A DNA stretch of 64,000 nt from Polytrichum commune. Taxonomy: Eukaryota; Streptophyta; Polytrichopsida; Polytrichales; Polytrichaceae. Below the pieces are notes generated by a model, which saw only the letters and a program-made list of their open reading frames with translations, made no database searches and was not told where the DNA came from. Position numbers and translations under genes: made by a program. This document shows positions 54,480-64,000 of the stretch, piece by piece; position 1 is the first letter of the stretch, and every line of letters starts with the position of its first letter. The stretch is taken from positions 29,995,501 through 30,059,500 of the forward strand of contig OX485805.1 in the NCBI GenBank assembly GCA_950295325.1. Direction: 5' to 3'.

Positions 54480-54824
54480 TTATTCTTTTTTTGGCACAAA
54501 TTGAAAATTCAAATTGAAAATACAACCAACCCAGCCGAAACAGCGCAGCCTAAGTTGAAATCTAGAAATAATGCTCATTTGAGGCCTATCCTTCCAAGTA
54601 GGGACTAAGTTGCTACGGGTCACAATAAGACCTTTGACCCCCCAAATCAAATCAAATTTGTTAAGAATGTCATGGTAGGCCACGTCCGGGGCTTTTTCCA
54701 AGTCCCTAAGCATCTGTTTCCATTCAATCCTCCCATACTCTGATTTGTAATACATGTCATAAAAGCTAATGCAATTATTGTTTTGAAGTCTACCATCAAA
54801 TGATATGTAAGATCGTATGTTCAC
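54480..54824 (-). CDS. Conserved hypothetical ORF, 114 aa (copy 2)
   Basis: Counterpart of 33217-33561, same length and no breaks. No recognised family, and no promoter seen. Confidence 0.25.
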   Translation of the reverse strand: MNIRSYISFDGRLQNNNCISFYDMYYKSEYGRIEWKQMLRDLEKAPDVAYHDILNKFDLIWGVKGLIVTRSNLVPTWKDRPQMSIISRFQLRLRCFGWVGCIFNLNFQFVPKKE

Positions 54825-55514
54825 TTGTGGTTGGTTCTTTTTATGTACCAGTTTAAGCCAATACTAAAATAAAATAAACCTTATTCTATAAAATCTAATG
54901 ACACTACCATACAAGTTAGTAGAGATGTTGTATATTTTTTAAAATTATTCTATATATTTACATAACTACAACTTATAATTTTGTGAAGAATAATACATAA
55001 TACAACAAAGTTCAAATCAATACCTCTTTTGTGCACTCACATATACTCATACGGATTTAGTATAGTGCATCCCCCCCCAAATGATCACTAATGTGGGCCA
55101 CATTAAATTTAAGCCCACACCAATTCCCTAGTTTAATATCAATGTGGACCATATTAATTTGCTTTTCTAGAATGTTCTAATTTGTGTAAGGTGTTGGTAA
55201 GATATCTTTATGAAGCCTATAGGAACTCGGGGGATGCACTCTACATTATGTTTGAGAATCACGTGCGTTCATGACCCCTTCTAAAAACCCCAATGTATAC
55301 CATAAGTTATATGTCTAAGTAGAGATTGTGCCAACTTGAAGTAGTCCTCGCGATTTGCGAACGTTTAACTTTCGTTGTAGGCATCGTAAAAAAAAGCGGG
55401 TGGGTTCGTTGGAAAGCTGGGAACCTAAACCCTCAAACCATGTATGGAAACACTTCTACATGAGTGAGAGAACAAAACAACGGCACATATGTGGTAGCAA
55501 TTTGGAATGACGTA
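54825..55514. other. AT-rich spacer within giant hAT copy 2
   Basis: Counterpart of 33562-34257; no gene seen. Confidence 0.45.
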
Positions 55515-55850
55515 GGGTTTAGGGTTTAGGGGTTTAGGGTTTAGGGTTTATGAACCACAAAGGTTGAAGCACAAATATGTGAATTGTCGAATGAAAGGGC
55601 AAGGGGATGCGTGTGGGTTGTGAAACCATACGAACCACTAAGGTTGAAGCACAAATATGTGAATTGTTGAATGAAGATGGCATTCGGATGCCTAATATGC
55701 GTTGTGAAACCATATGGACCACAAAGGTTGAAGCACAAATATGTACTTTGTTGAATTAATATGACATTCGAATGCGTGTGGATTGTGAAACTATACGAAC
55801 CACTAAGGTTGAAGCTCAAATATGTGAATTGTTGAATGAAAGGACAACCC
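55515..55850 (+). repeat. Telomere-like TTTAGGG tract and about 84-bp tandem repeat, copy 2
   Basis: Five TTTAGGG-type units at about 55515-55549, more than in copy 1, are followed by about four units containing AAGGTTGAAGCACAAATATG. Confidence 0.75.
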
Positions 55851-56047
55851 ATCAAATATAGAAGCTTCAAAGAGGTTTCCAATGCGGGTGTCGGGGGACT
55901 TTTTCAAAAAGTGCAACTAACTTTTTGACTTCACCAACTTTCTTTTTATTCCTATTGTGTTGTCTTTATCCTACCAACGAGAATTGGATCCTCTACATCT
56001 TGGATTACATCAAATATTGTATATTTCATAAAGTCCTTTGAGCTCAA

Positions 56048-56055
56048 TATATAAG
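56048..56055 (+). promoter_or_regulatory. TATA box of the small cargo gene, copy 2
   Basis: TATATAAG, 49 bp before the ATG at 56097, as in copy 1. Confidence 0.6.
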
Positions 56056-56096
56056 TAGAGCATTTAGACTCATACATATAACGAGGGTAGAGTATC

Positions 56097-56657
56097 ATGG
56101 ATAGGATGGGAGAGAAGAGAGACATGTTTGAGGGTCTAGGATGTAATGAGGAGATAGCAAATTTAGGTGAACCCGATATTCCATTCAATCCATCAACCGA
56201 GCGTGAGAGAGATGAGAGATGTGCTAGGGATCGATTTCGTGATGAGTATGTCATGACTCCCTTCTCACAATCTACACAAGCTTTGAGGATGAGGGCGGAG
56301 GAGGACCAACGACGATATGCGGACAACTTTGAGATCGATGCGGTGGAGAATGACAACACACAATGCGTGGGTGGAGATCTAAATGATCTGATTGATTTGT
56401 GTGCGGATATTTTGGAGAAGCCCGGGGATGTGGATGTGGAAGAGACTTCAATCGACATTGAAGATGTCAAGGTAGCGGAAGAATCTTCAAGGACTTTGCC
56501 TTTTCGTAAGAAGAGGAGAGGATTATCGCCTCATCGGCTACCATTGAAGGAACGGATGAAAGACCGAACGATTAGCTATGTTGATTTACTTCGACCGAAT
56601 CCTCTCCCAAAAATGGACCCTCGACGGAAGCCACAAACATCTACGAGGTTGCCATGA
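56097..56657 (+). CDS. Small cargo protein of unknown function, 186 aa (copy 2)
   Basis: Homologue of 34848-35402. The C-terminal 60 residues, with the basic RKKRRG motif, are identical. The acidic centre is diverged and two residues longer, with the frame maintained. The sharp contrast between an unchanged C-terminal third and a fast-changing centre is visible in the DNA too. Polyadenylation signal at 56754-56759. Function unknown. Confidence 0.6.
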   Translation: MDRMGEKRDMFEGLGCNEEIANLGEPDIPFNPSTERERDERCARDRFRDEYVMTPFSQSTQALRMRAEEDQRRYADNFEIDAVENDNTQCVGGDLNDLIDLCADILEKPGDVDVEETSIDIEDVKVAEESSRTLPFRKKRRGLSPHRLPLKERMKDRTISYVDLLRPNPLPKMDPRRKPQTSTRLP

Positions 56658-57015
56658 CGGAAGTCAAGTTGACGGAATGAAGTGGAATATTAAATCGTGC
56701 ATGGTTTGTTCATGTATGTGATTTATAAAGGGCATTTGTACCGTCGTCGCAATAATAAAGTTATTACTTGTACAATATATTGTACCACTTCTATGATATA
56801 TATTTTTTATAAAATTTCAACCAACCGCTTATTATTGCATACTTCTATGGGGTGATAATTTGTTGGTCATCATACTACATTGGTTACTTTGTTGCTTGAG
56901 GGATCCTTCATTAGTTTTGTGTGAATAAGTACACCGGTTATGATATTTAGTGTCACATATATTATTTGCGAAGGGCCTAAGTTAGATGGGGTGCGGATGG
57001 GGGGACGCAGAAATG
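56658..57015. other. 3' flank of the small cargo gene, copy 2
   Basis: Nearly identical to 35403-35761; no gene. Confidence 0.5.
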
Positions 57016-57150
57016 TGCAGTAGAAATATTATTGCATATTCATGTAGAGGACTTCATTACCTATCCATGGATACCAAGAACTCATTTTTTGGACTTCATA
57101 TGAATTTTTGAGAGCCAAAAAACCGAGACTATGTCCAAACTTCCAAAAAA
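57016..57150 (+). repeat. 'Block B' spacer, copy 4 of 4
   Basis: Nearly identical to 35762-35896 and likewise directly upstream of a GC-rich array. Confidence 0.85.
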
Positions 57151-57164
57151 AATTAAAAAGTGCA

Positions 57165-58634
57165 GATTCAAGGGGAACGCGGGAGCGGACGGATGGGAAT
57201 TCTAAAGTGGACGCAGGGGAACTCTAAAGCGGACGTAGGGGAACATGGGGCGGACTTATAGGAACGTTGGAGCGGACGTAAGGGAACATGGAGCGGACGG
57301 GGGGGGGGGCGGAAGGGGGGGGGGGGGGGCGGGTTGGAGCGGACGGGGGGAACGCGGGAGCGGACTGAGGGGAGCGGACGTAGGGAACGAGGGGGCGGAC
57401 GTTTGGGAACGGGTGCGGACGGGGGCGGGAACGGGTGCGGACTGGGGGGAACGGGCGCGGACGGGTGCGGACTGGGGGGAACGCGGGCGCGGACGTTTGG
57501 GACGTTTGGGAACGGGGGCGGACTGGGGGGAACGTGGGGGGCGGACGTAGGGGAACGGGTGCGGACTGGGGGGGAACGGGCGCGGACGGGAGGGAACGGG
57601 TGCGGACTGGGGGGGAACGGGCGCGGACGGGAGGGAACGGGTGCGGACTGGGGGGGAACGGGCGCGGACGGGAGGGAACGGGTGCGGACTGGGGGGAACG
57701 CGGGCGCGGACGTTTGGGAACGGGTGCGGACTGGGGGGAACGCGGGGGGCGGACGTAGGGGAACGGGTGCGGACGTTTGGGAACGGGTGCGGACGTTTGG
57801 GAACGGGTGCGGACGTTTGGGAACGGGTGCGGACGTTTGGGAACGGGTGCGGACTGGGGGGGAACGGGTGCGGATGTTTGGGAACGGGTGCGGACTAGGG
57901 GGAACGCGGGGGGCGGACGTAGGGGAACGGGTGCGGACTGGGGGGGAACGGGTGCGGATGTTTGGGAACGGGTGCGGACTGGGGGGAACGCGGGGGGCGG
58001 ACGTAGGGGAACGGGTGCGGACTGGGGGGGAACGGGCGCGGACGGGAGGGAACAGGTGCGGACTGGGGGGAACGCGGGCGCGGACTGGTAGGGAACGGGA
58101 GCGGACTGGTAGGGAACGGGAGCGGACTGGTAGGGAACGGGTGCGGACTGGGAGGGGAACGGGCGCGGACTGGGAGGGAACGGGTGCGGACTGGAGGGGA
58201 ACGCGGGGGGCGGACGTAGGGGAACGAGTGCGGACGGGGGCGGGAACGGGTGCGGACTGGGGGGGAACGGGCGCGGACGGGAGGGAACAGGTGCGGACTG
58301 AGGGGAACGCGGGCGCGGACTGGTAGGGAACGGGTGCGGACTGGTAGGGAACGGGTGCGGACTGGTAGGGAACGGGTGCGGACTGGGAGGGGAACGGGCG
58401 CGGACTGGGAGGGAACGGGTGCGGATTGGAGGGGAACGCGGGGGGCGGACGTAGGGGAACGAGTGCGGACGGGGGCGGGAACGGGTGCGGACTCGGAGGG
58501 AAACGGGCGCGGACTGGGAGGGAACGGGTGCGGATTGGAGGGGAACGCGGGGGGCGGACGTAGGGGAACGAGTGCGGACGGGGGCGGGAACGGGTGCGGA
58601 CTGGGAGGGGAACGGGCGCGGACGGGAGGGAACG
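57165..58634 (+). repeat. GC-rich minisatellite array 3 of giant hAT copy 2 (about 1.47 kb or more)
   Basis: The longest array in the window. It has higher-order structure: sub-blocks such as GGTGCGGACGTTTGGGAACG (repeated five times at about 57765-57850) and a composite block of about 140-170 bp at 58090-58245 that recurs at 58320-58480 and in part after 58500. It is cut at its right end by the chromovirus at 58635. Confidence 0.88.
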
Positions 58635-59606
58635 TGTCGCAACCCTTGCTAAGCCCCTTTGACAATCTTGCCAATTTTCAATTTTAGCAAAGGTTAAGAG
58701 CGCTAACCATTTGCATTCCGCCATGCTAATGGTTAGCTCCTCCTACCCCGGACCTTATAGTTCATAGGAGGGAACCAACCCTCCTACTTTGCTTTTGGGA
58801 CTCACCCTTTAATCGGTAACCATTCCTTAGATGTGGACTTCCATCCATGGAAGTCCAATCCTATGTTGATCATCGCATTGCCGGAGCAACACTACAACAA
58901 CCCGAACCATACTAGGCAACTATGGCCTCACATTAGGCCAATGCCAATGGAGGCCGTGCCGTTCGGCCTCGGGTGGGTGAGGCCACACCACCTCACCCAT
59001 ATAAGCCTCTAGGACTTCACGCGGGGCCCCTACCCCACCGTCAACCAACCTCTTGTCTCTCTACCAAGAGTTGGGGCCAAGTGGACATTTTCCTTTAGCT
59101 GCTGGGCCTAGAACCGCCCAGCAGCTTCAGACCATCATAACTTCCTTGTATGATGTCTGATCATAACAACCAACCACTCCATCTTCATCTACGTTTCACG
59201 TAGATGCCGATGGACTCCTCACTTGCCCCATTCGGGCAAGTATTGAGGAAGTTATGCCTGTTTGAACCTTGGCAGTCCCGGGAATCACTCCCAGGCACTG
59301 CTGTAACAGGGCGCTGTCCCGGGACAGCGCCCCACTCAAATGGCCAAACTCCTAGCTCCCACCTCCGCTTGAGGTGATCTTGAGCATTCTAGAATCACCA
59401 CGCCATGAGCTACGCATAGCTCATGGCCTTGCCCTTGTGCCTCCTAGTCTTCGTGGGTGGGAGGCGTTCCCAACGCCCGGGGCCCTCACCCACACTAGGA
59501 TCACTTGGGCCCTCTCACCAACGGCGCCACAAGTCCCGGGTGTCACTCCGGGGTCCCCCTTGTGCCCATGGTGTTTCGGGCACTCCTCATGGAGAGGTGC
59601 GCGACA
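58635..59606 (-). repeat. 3' LTR of the chromovirus
   Basis: TGTCGC...GCGACA termini. Same family as the solo LTR at 41156-42129. The adjoining internal sequence, read from the minus strand, is the purine-rich GGTGGGGGTGAG, a polypurine tract, which fixes this as the 3' LTR. Confidence 0.88.
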
Positions 59607-60490
59607 CTCACCCCCACCAAACGGAGTCGATGCCCTCATCGACTATACTCGTAGTCGGCACACCAATTCTCAAGTTGCCATCCTCTATGGTGCGGCATTG
59701 TGTTTACCTTAGGGCGCGACCCCCACAATGCATCTTCAAATTTGGCATAGTCCCAAAGGTGTCGTTACTAGGCGGTCCGTTAGCGACCTTGGAACTCCTC
59801 CAAGGACCTAACCTACAATAGACCCACCTACTTTGAGACTCACTTGGGTTGCCCCTCCTTTGGGGCCTCCCCCATTAGGCTTCACTAGCCTAACATGACA
59901 CATCTAGGCGAGACCTCAACGCTTGCACTAAGTTGTCTCGGTTGCAACTCCGAGATGGCTTTCCATTGTTAAGCCACGCCTCGATCGCACGGGGGTGATG
60001 CCAAGTCCCGCCCGACTCGGTTCCCACTTTGCTCTTTCGAGACATGGGTTCATGACTCCCATGCGCCAACTCTCGTTAGCTCGCGGGTAGCACTTTTATG
60101 AGCACGCGCCATCACCTTGCCCCCGCCCGGACAAGCCCACAACTAAGAAGTTTCTTGGTTTTATCCAAGGCCCCTCCAAGCCATGGCCCCCAATTACTCG
60201 GCTTACCCAACCTAGTTTGGCATATCTATTCCCCCTCTTCCATTAACCAAGCACAAGTACAAGACTAGGACCTCATCTCATACTTTTCTCTTTGCACCAC
60301 TAAAGTTTGGACTTTATTCCCTCAAGCCAAAGAACAAGTTCATGTTGTGGAGTAATTAACCTCGAAGCTAAGTGTGCTACTAGCGTCTCTCCCCCACTAA
60401 AGGAGATTGATGTCCTCATCAATGCCTACGCTTCATTTTATTGGAATCCTTAACCTTAGTTTCTTCAAAGTGCTTCACCTATTCATTGGT
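59607..60490. other. 3' internal untranslated region of the chromovirus
   Basis: Lies between the polypurine tract and the chromodomain remnant; no coding frame is recognised. Confidence 0.5.
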
Positions 60491-61835
60491 ATTCACCATG
60501 TCTCTTGCCGCCACCCAAGCGGTTTCTTTCTCATGGTATCCTCACCATTTCACCAAGTACTCCTTTGTACATTTTCTTTCATTTTTACTTGGGCTTCCTA
60601 CACTTGAGGATGCCCTCCTACCTCATGTTCCAAATGACGTCCACAAGGTGGGGAGGTGGCCTAATCACTTGCTTGTGATCGGGCCACAAGGTGTCGTCCT
60701 TAAATGGTTTTAGGAATGAGACATGAAATGTCGGATGCACTTTGATCTTGGGCGGTAATTCCAACTTATATATGTCCTTGAACACTTGTTCCACAATGGA
60801 AAACGGAGCTCCAATTTTGGACATGAACTTTGGAGTGAGGCCTTCCGGCTAGGTGAAGTTGTTCACATTCAACAACACCTTTTGGCCCACCTCATTCTCC
60901 ACTTCGCGTCTTCCGGCATTGACTTGCACTCCGTAGTACCTTCGGGCTTTCTCCACCAACAACTTGGTCATCTCCAAGACTTGTTTACGATCCTTGGCCA
61001 AGTCCTCACCATCTTGGTTAAACTCTAGTGTTGAATGTGCCCCCTCGAGAGCTAGGTTAATAGGTTGGAGCGCATCCACTCCATAAGCCACCACGAAAGA
61101 CCACCCCTTGGTAGCCAAGTGCGTGGCTACATTGCAATTACACTCCGCTCGACCCACATAGTCCGCCCAATCTCTTTGGTCCGCCCCCACCAAGTTCCTC
61201 AAGTATTGCTTCAAGACTCCATTCACACGCTCCGTTTTCCCATCCATTTGGGAATGCAAGGCCGTGCTAAACCTTAGTTTCATTCCGACCTCCTTAGAGA
61301 AATGCATTGAAAATGCACTTGTGAACTTTGGATCTTGATCCCACACAATCACTCTTGGCAACCCGTGGTGCCTCAACCATCCTTTGAGAAAAGGCTATGC
61401 GGTCTCCAACGCGGTGGCGGTTCCCACAATCGGCACCATGTGTGCCAACTTGGCAAACCACTCTACCATCAACAAGATGGCATCATACCCATGTGACTCC
61501 GGCAAACTTGTGATCAAATCCATGCACATAGTATGCCATGGCCCCGACGGGATAGGCAACGGTTGCAAGAAACCGCCTTGCTTTTGGTAAGAGGCTCGGT
61601 TCACTTGGCACTTTGTTCACGCCTTCACAAAGTGGGTTATATTCTCTTTTATGCACCGCCAATGGTACCTCTTTGACACCATTCTATGGCAGCTTTTTCT
61701 TTCTCCTCTATGGCCGGCAATAAGACTATCATATTCCTCCTTCAAAACCGATAGCCTCAACTTGCCTTGTGTCACATACACCCAACTTTGCTTGCACTTG
61801 AACAATCCGTCCACCAACTTAACCTCTTTGAGCAC
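60491..61835 (-). pseudogene. Chromovirus integrase and chromodomain remnant
   Basis: On the minus strand: zinc-binding region (H..H..C, about 61617-61835, with a stop where the next Cys is expected), core domain from 61604 with Asp in CMDLITSLPESHGYDAIL, Asp in VIVWDQDPKFTSAF and Glu in QMDGKTERVNGVL (DD35E residues visible), a post-integrase region ending LPPKIKVHPTFHVSFLKPF (about 60700-60760), and a chromodomain-like KEYLVKW then GYHEKETAWVAARD at about 60495-60570, split by a stop. Also a TAG between the two core segments near 61393. Not functional. Confidence 0.8.
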
Positions 61836-61959
61836 CTTGCTCTTGCGAAGCTCACCTAAAAGCTTTTGTACTTTGGGGTAGTTAATTTACCCCTCCCGTA
61901 TCTTGCATCACAAGTTTCCTTCGCCGGCACACATTAGCCACAAGGTTTGGATGGTTCTC

Positions 61960-62260
61960 ATTGCTTGGAACTCTTCCGGCCTACTTAGCGCATCCGGCAC
62001 CACATTTCCACGGTTCGGTTTGTGGATTAAATCCACCTTCATAAGCGCCAAACTATCATGTCACCGCAATGACTTGGCGCTCACTTACGCTTGAATGTCA
62101 AAATACTTTTAGGACATATTGTCCATGTAGACCTTTGCTATGTGCAACCCCAAATAGTGTCGCCACATCTTCAAGCAATGCACTACGGCAAAGAAATTCT
62201 TTGTCATGAGTTGGTTGTCTTCTTTGACAACCATCGAGCTTCATGCTCCCATATGCAATG
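61960..62260 (-). pseudogene. Chromovirus RNase H remnant
   Basis: The minus strand reads, with stops, like the pol segment FFAVVHCLKMWRHYLGLH, then HKPNRGNVVPDALSRPEE (family pattern HxPGKxNxVADALSR). Several stops and frame changes. Confidence 0.7.
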
Positions 62261-62288
62261 GCCATCCAATTACACATAATCCACCATT

Positions 62289-63215
62289 GGCAAAGTCGCT
62301 CACCCCCGTATGCACCTCAAAAGGTTTGTCAAGCTCCGCGAACTTGAGCACGGGCGTCTAAAAACACTTGCTCTCAAGCTCCCCAAAGACTTGGTGGCAA
62401 GGCTCATCCCACTCTTGGGATAGTCATTTCTTCCACAAGTCGGATAAGGTTGGATAACCATCAAGCTTAACGCTCTCATATGCAATGGCCATCCATCCTA
62501 CGTTAACCATCCGCCAATGGCAAAGTCACTCGCCTCCCCCGTATGCACCTCAAAAGGTTTGTCAAGCTCCGCGAACTTGAACACGGGTGGCAAAGACAAT
62601 TTTGTATTAAGCTCCCCAAAGACTTTGGGGCAAGGCTCATCCCACTCTTGAGATAGCTATTTCTTTCATAGGTCGCACAAGGTTTGACAACCTTTAAGCT
62701 TAATACTCCCATATGCAATGGGCATCCATCTTGGATCAACATCCGCCAATGGTAAAGTCACTCGCCCCCGTATGCACCTCAAAAGGTTTGACAAATTTCG
62801 CAAACTTGAGTACGGGCGGCGAAGAGAACTTGGTCTTAAGCTCTCCAAAGACTTGGAGACACGGCTCAACCCACTCTTGGGATAGCCATTTCTTTCACAA
62901 GTCGCATAAGGTTCGGCAACCATGGAGCTTAATGCTCCCATAAGCAATGGTCATCCATCGTGGATCAACATCCGCCAATGGTAAAGTCACTCGCCCCCGT
63001 ATGCACCTCAAAAGGTTTGTCAAAGTTCGCGAACTTAAGCACGGGTGGCGAAAAGAACTTGTTTTTGAGCTCCCCAAAGGCTTGGTGACAAGGCTCATCC
63101 CACTCTTGGGATAGCCATTTTCCTCAATAAGTTGAATAAGGTCCTAACAATCTTAGAAAACTCTCGAATGAAGTGGTGGTAGTAGTTGGCTAGGCCAACA
63201 AATGACCTAAGCCAT
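62289..63215 (-). repeat. Tandem amplification of a ~230-bp pol segment, about 4 copies
   Basis: Units begin (plus strand) at 62289, 62520, 62754 and 62982 with AAAGTC(A/G)CTC(A/G)CC. Each encodes, on the minus strand, a version of FSSPPVLKFAKFVKPFEVHT followed by ASDFTIGG, the RT-RNase H connection segment of gypsy pol. A functional pol has this segment once. The last unit joins the RT end GLANYYHHFIREFSK near 63150-63215. Confidence 0.75.
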
Positions 63216-63434
63216 TTTTGAATGAAGGGCCAATTATCCTTTTGGATTGCCTTGACATTCTTCATGTTCGTCCACCAACTTCCTTTGTCACCACATACCT
63301 TAAGAACTCAATCTCTCGTTGAGCAAAGTTATTTTCCACTCCTTGGCGGTAACTTTTTAGGCAACACATTGGTGAATACATCCTTGTATCTCACCAACAT
63401 CACACCAATGTTGTTTGGAGGAGGCCCATCTTTC

Positions 63435-63824
63435 CTAGCCTCCCCATACGTTCCTTGGAGTTGCTCCAATTGAACCACGACCATTATGCTTTCTATTTTT
63501 CATTTGGTCCATTAAGACCAAATTCAACTTAGATCCTCCTACCATAGGAGTCCTTGTCAATTTGAACTTCAATTCTTTGCCATTATGACACATCATAATG
63601 CACCGCAAGCACACCGGCTTGCACCTCACATCTATCATGTGAGTTTCAAAGAAGGCGGCCTTCACAATGACATGCATTTCATCTATTTCACTTGGTGTGA
63701 AATTTTGACAAAAATCCAATGTCCCACATTGAAAGGTTACATGCATCGCGGCCTCCTTTGTCTCATGCGGTTTGCCCTTTCCAAACCGCACCTTGGTGGG
63801 CTTGCCCGCTCTACCAATCGGCAA
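63435..63824 (-). pseudogene. Chromovirus protease-RT linker region
   Basis: A 129-codon minus-strand frame with NGKELKFKLTRTPMVGGSKL, as found between protease and reverse transcriptase in plant gypsy elements. The protease active site itself is not seen here. The frame ends in sequence where the RT should begin; most of RT (63216-63434) is missing or decayed. Confidence 0.55.
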
Positions 63825-64000
63825 GCCCCAACTCCCTTATGAGTTTTGGGCTCAAGAAGGCATGGCTTGCCTCTTTGTCAACCCATTAGACGTTTGTCCC
63901 ATTCATTTGAGCCTCAAGATATAAAATAGTTGGCCTTGGCTTAAGGCTACTAGCCTTGGCCACAAAGCCATCGTCTAACATTTGGTCCTCGGCAACACCA

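Larger units (their letters stand above)
49603..64000. mobile_element. Giant cargo-carrying hAT transposon, copy 2 (runs off the window)
   Basis: The left end is identical in TIR and nearly identical over 275 bp to 28293-28567. The preceding 8 bases are CAGCCAAC, the expected target duplication. The copy contains array 1, an inverted array 2, the kinase gene (plus), a MITE, the small gene, block B and array 3, and is then interrupted at 58635 by a chromovirus. Its coiled-coil gene, transposase and right end are not in the window. Confidence 0.88.
58635..64000 (-). mobile_element. Ty3/gypsy chromovirus, minus strand, decayed, runs off the window
   Basis: 3' LTR at 58635-59606 (972 bp), then a polypurine tract, chromodomain remnant, integrase, RNase H, tandemly repeated RT/RNase H segment, RT end and protease region in reverse order towards 64000. 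Stop codons interrupt integrase and chromodomain. It is inserted in array 3 of giant hAT copy 2; the 5 bases before the LTR are GAACG, the expected target duplication. Confidence 0.85.

Noticed and set aside
57168-58724. 518-aa minus-strand open frame
   Set aside because: Pure repeat translation of array 3 that runs into the LTR at 58635.

Overview
The window is nuclear DNA of a land plant with a large, repeat-rich genome. Evidence for this is a spliced plant-type methylesterase (MES/SABP2-like) gene with multi-kilobase introns, plant-type telomere repeats (TTTAGGG), hAT, CACTA and pogo/Emigrant-like elements, and Ty3/gypsy chromoviruses. The species cannot be read from the sequence. Only one ordinary host gene is visible; everything else that can be recognised is mobile DNA, much of it nested.

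Region 1 (1-15,050) is AT-rich intergenic DNA with several short elements whose ends and target-site duplications (TSDs) can be read directly: two pogo-like elements (440-1068; 11667-12358, TA TSD), a 483-bp MITE (5490-5972, 8-bp TSD), an Emigrant-like MITE (10535-10951), and a poly-G-tipped MITE (14709-15056, 8-bp TSD) just upstream of the host gene.

Region 2 (15,084-24,953) is the MES gene: four exons, all introns GT-AG and phase 0, 268 codons, Ser-Asp-His triad present. Intron 1 contains three decayed tandem copies of the end of exon 1. The introns also hold three CACTA-type MITEs with 3-bp TSDs and two MITEs with TA TSDs.

Region 3 (27,285-44,334) is the main finding. A small hAT derivative (TSD GTTCAAAC) is interrupted by a 15,974-bp hAT-type transposon (28293-44266; 13-bp TIR CAGGGTTGTCTAT; perfect 8-bp TSD GGTATCAC). 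Besides a BED/DUF659/hAT-dimerisation transposase (broken by one stop codon and a solo LTR), it carries an intact divergent protein kinase gene, a small basic/acidic protein gene of unknown function, and a coiled-coil protein with a degenerate RING-like motif. GC-rich minisatellite arrays separate the modules.

Region 4 (45,184-49,602) is the 5' part of a Ty3/gypsy-like element: candidate LTR/leader, gag with two zinc knuckles, protease, then the start of what looks like a C5-cytosine methyltransferase domain. At that point it is cut by a second copy of the giant hAT element.

Region 5 (49,603-64,000) is that second copy. It shares the left end, the kinase gene (inverted relative to copy 1) and the small gene, and is then interrupted at 58635 by a minus-strand chromovirus that runs off the window. 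The solo LTR in copy 1 belongs to this same chromovirus family. Because two insertions share the same cargo, the kinase and the small gene appear to be parts of the transposon and not chance later insertions.
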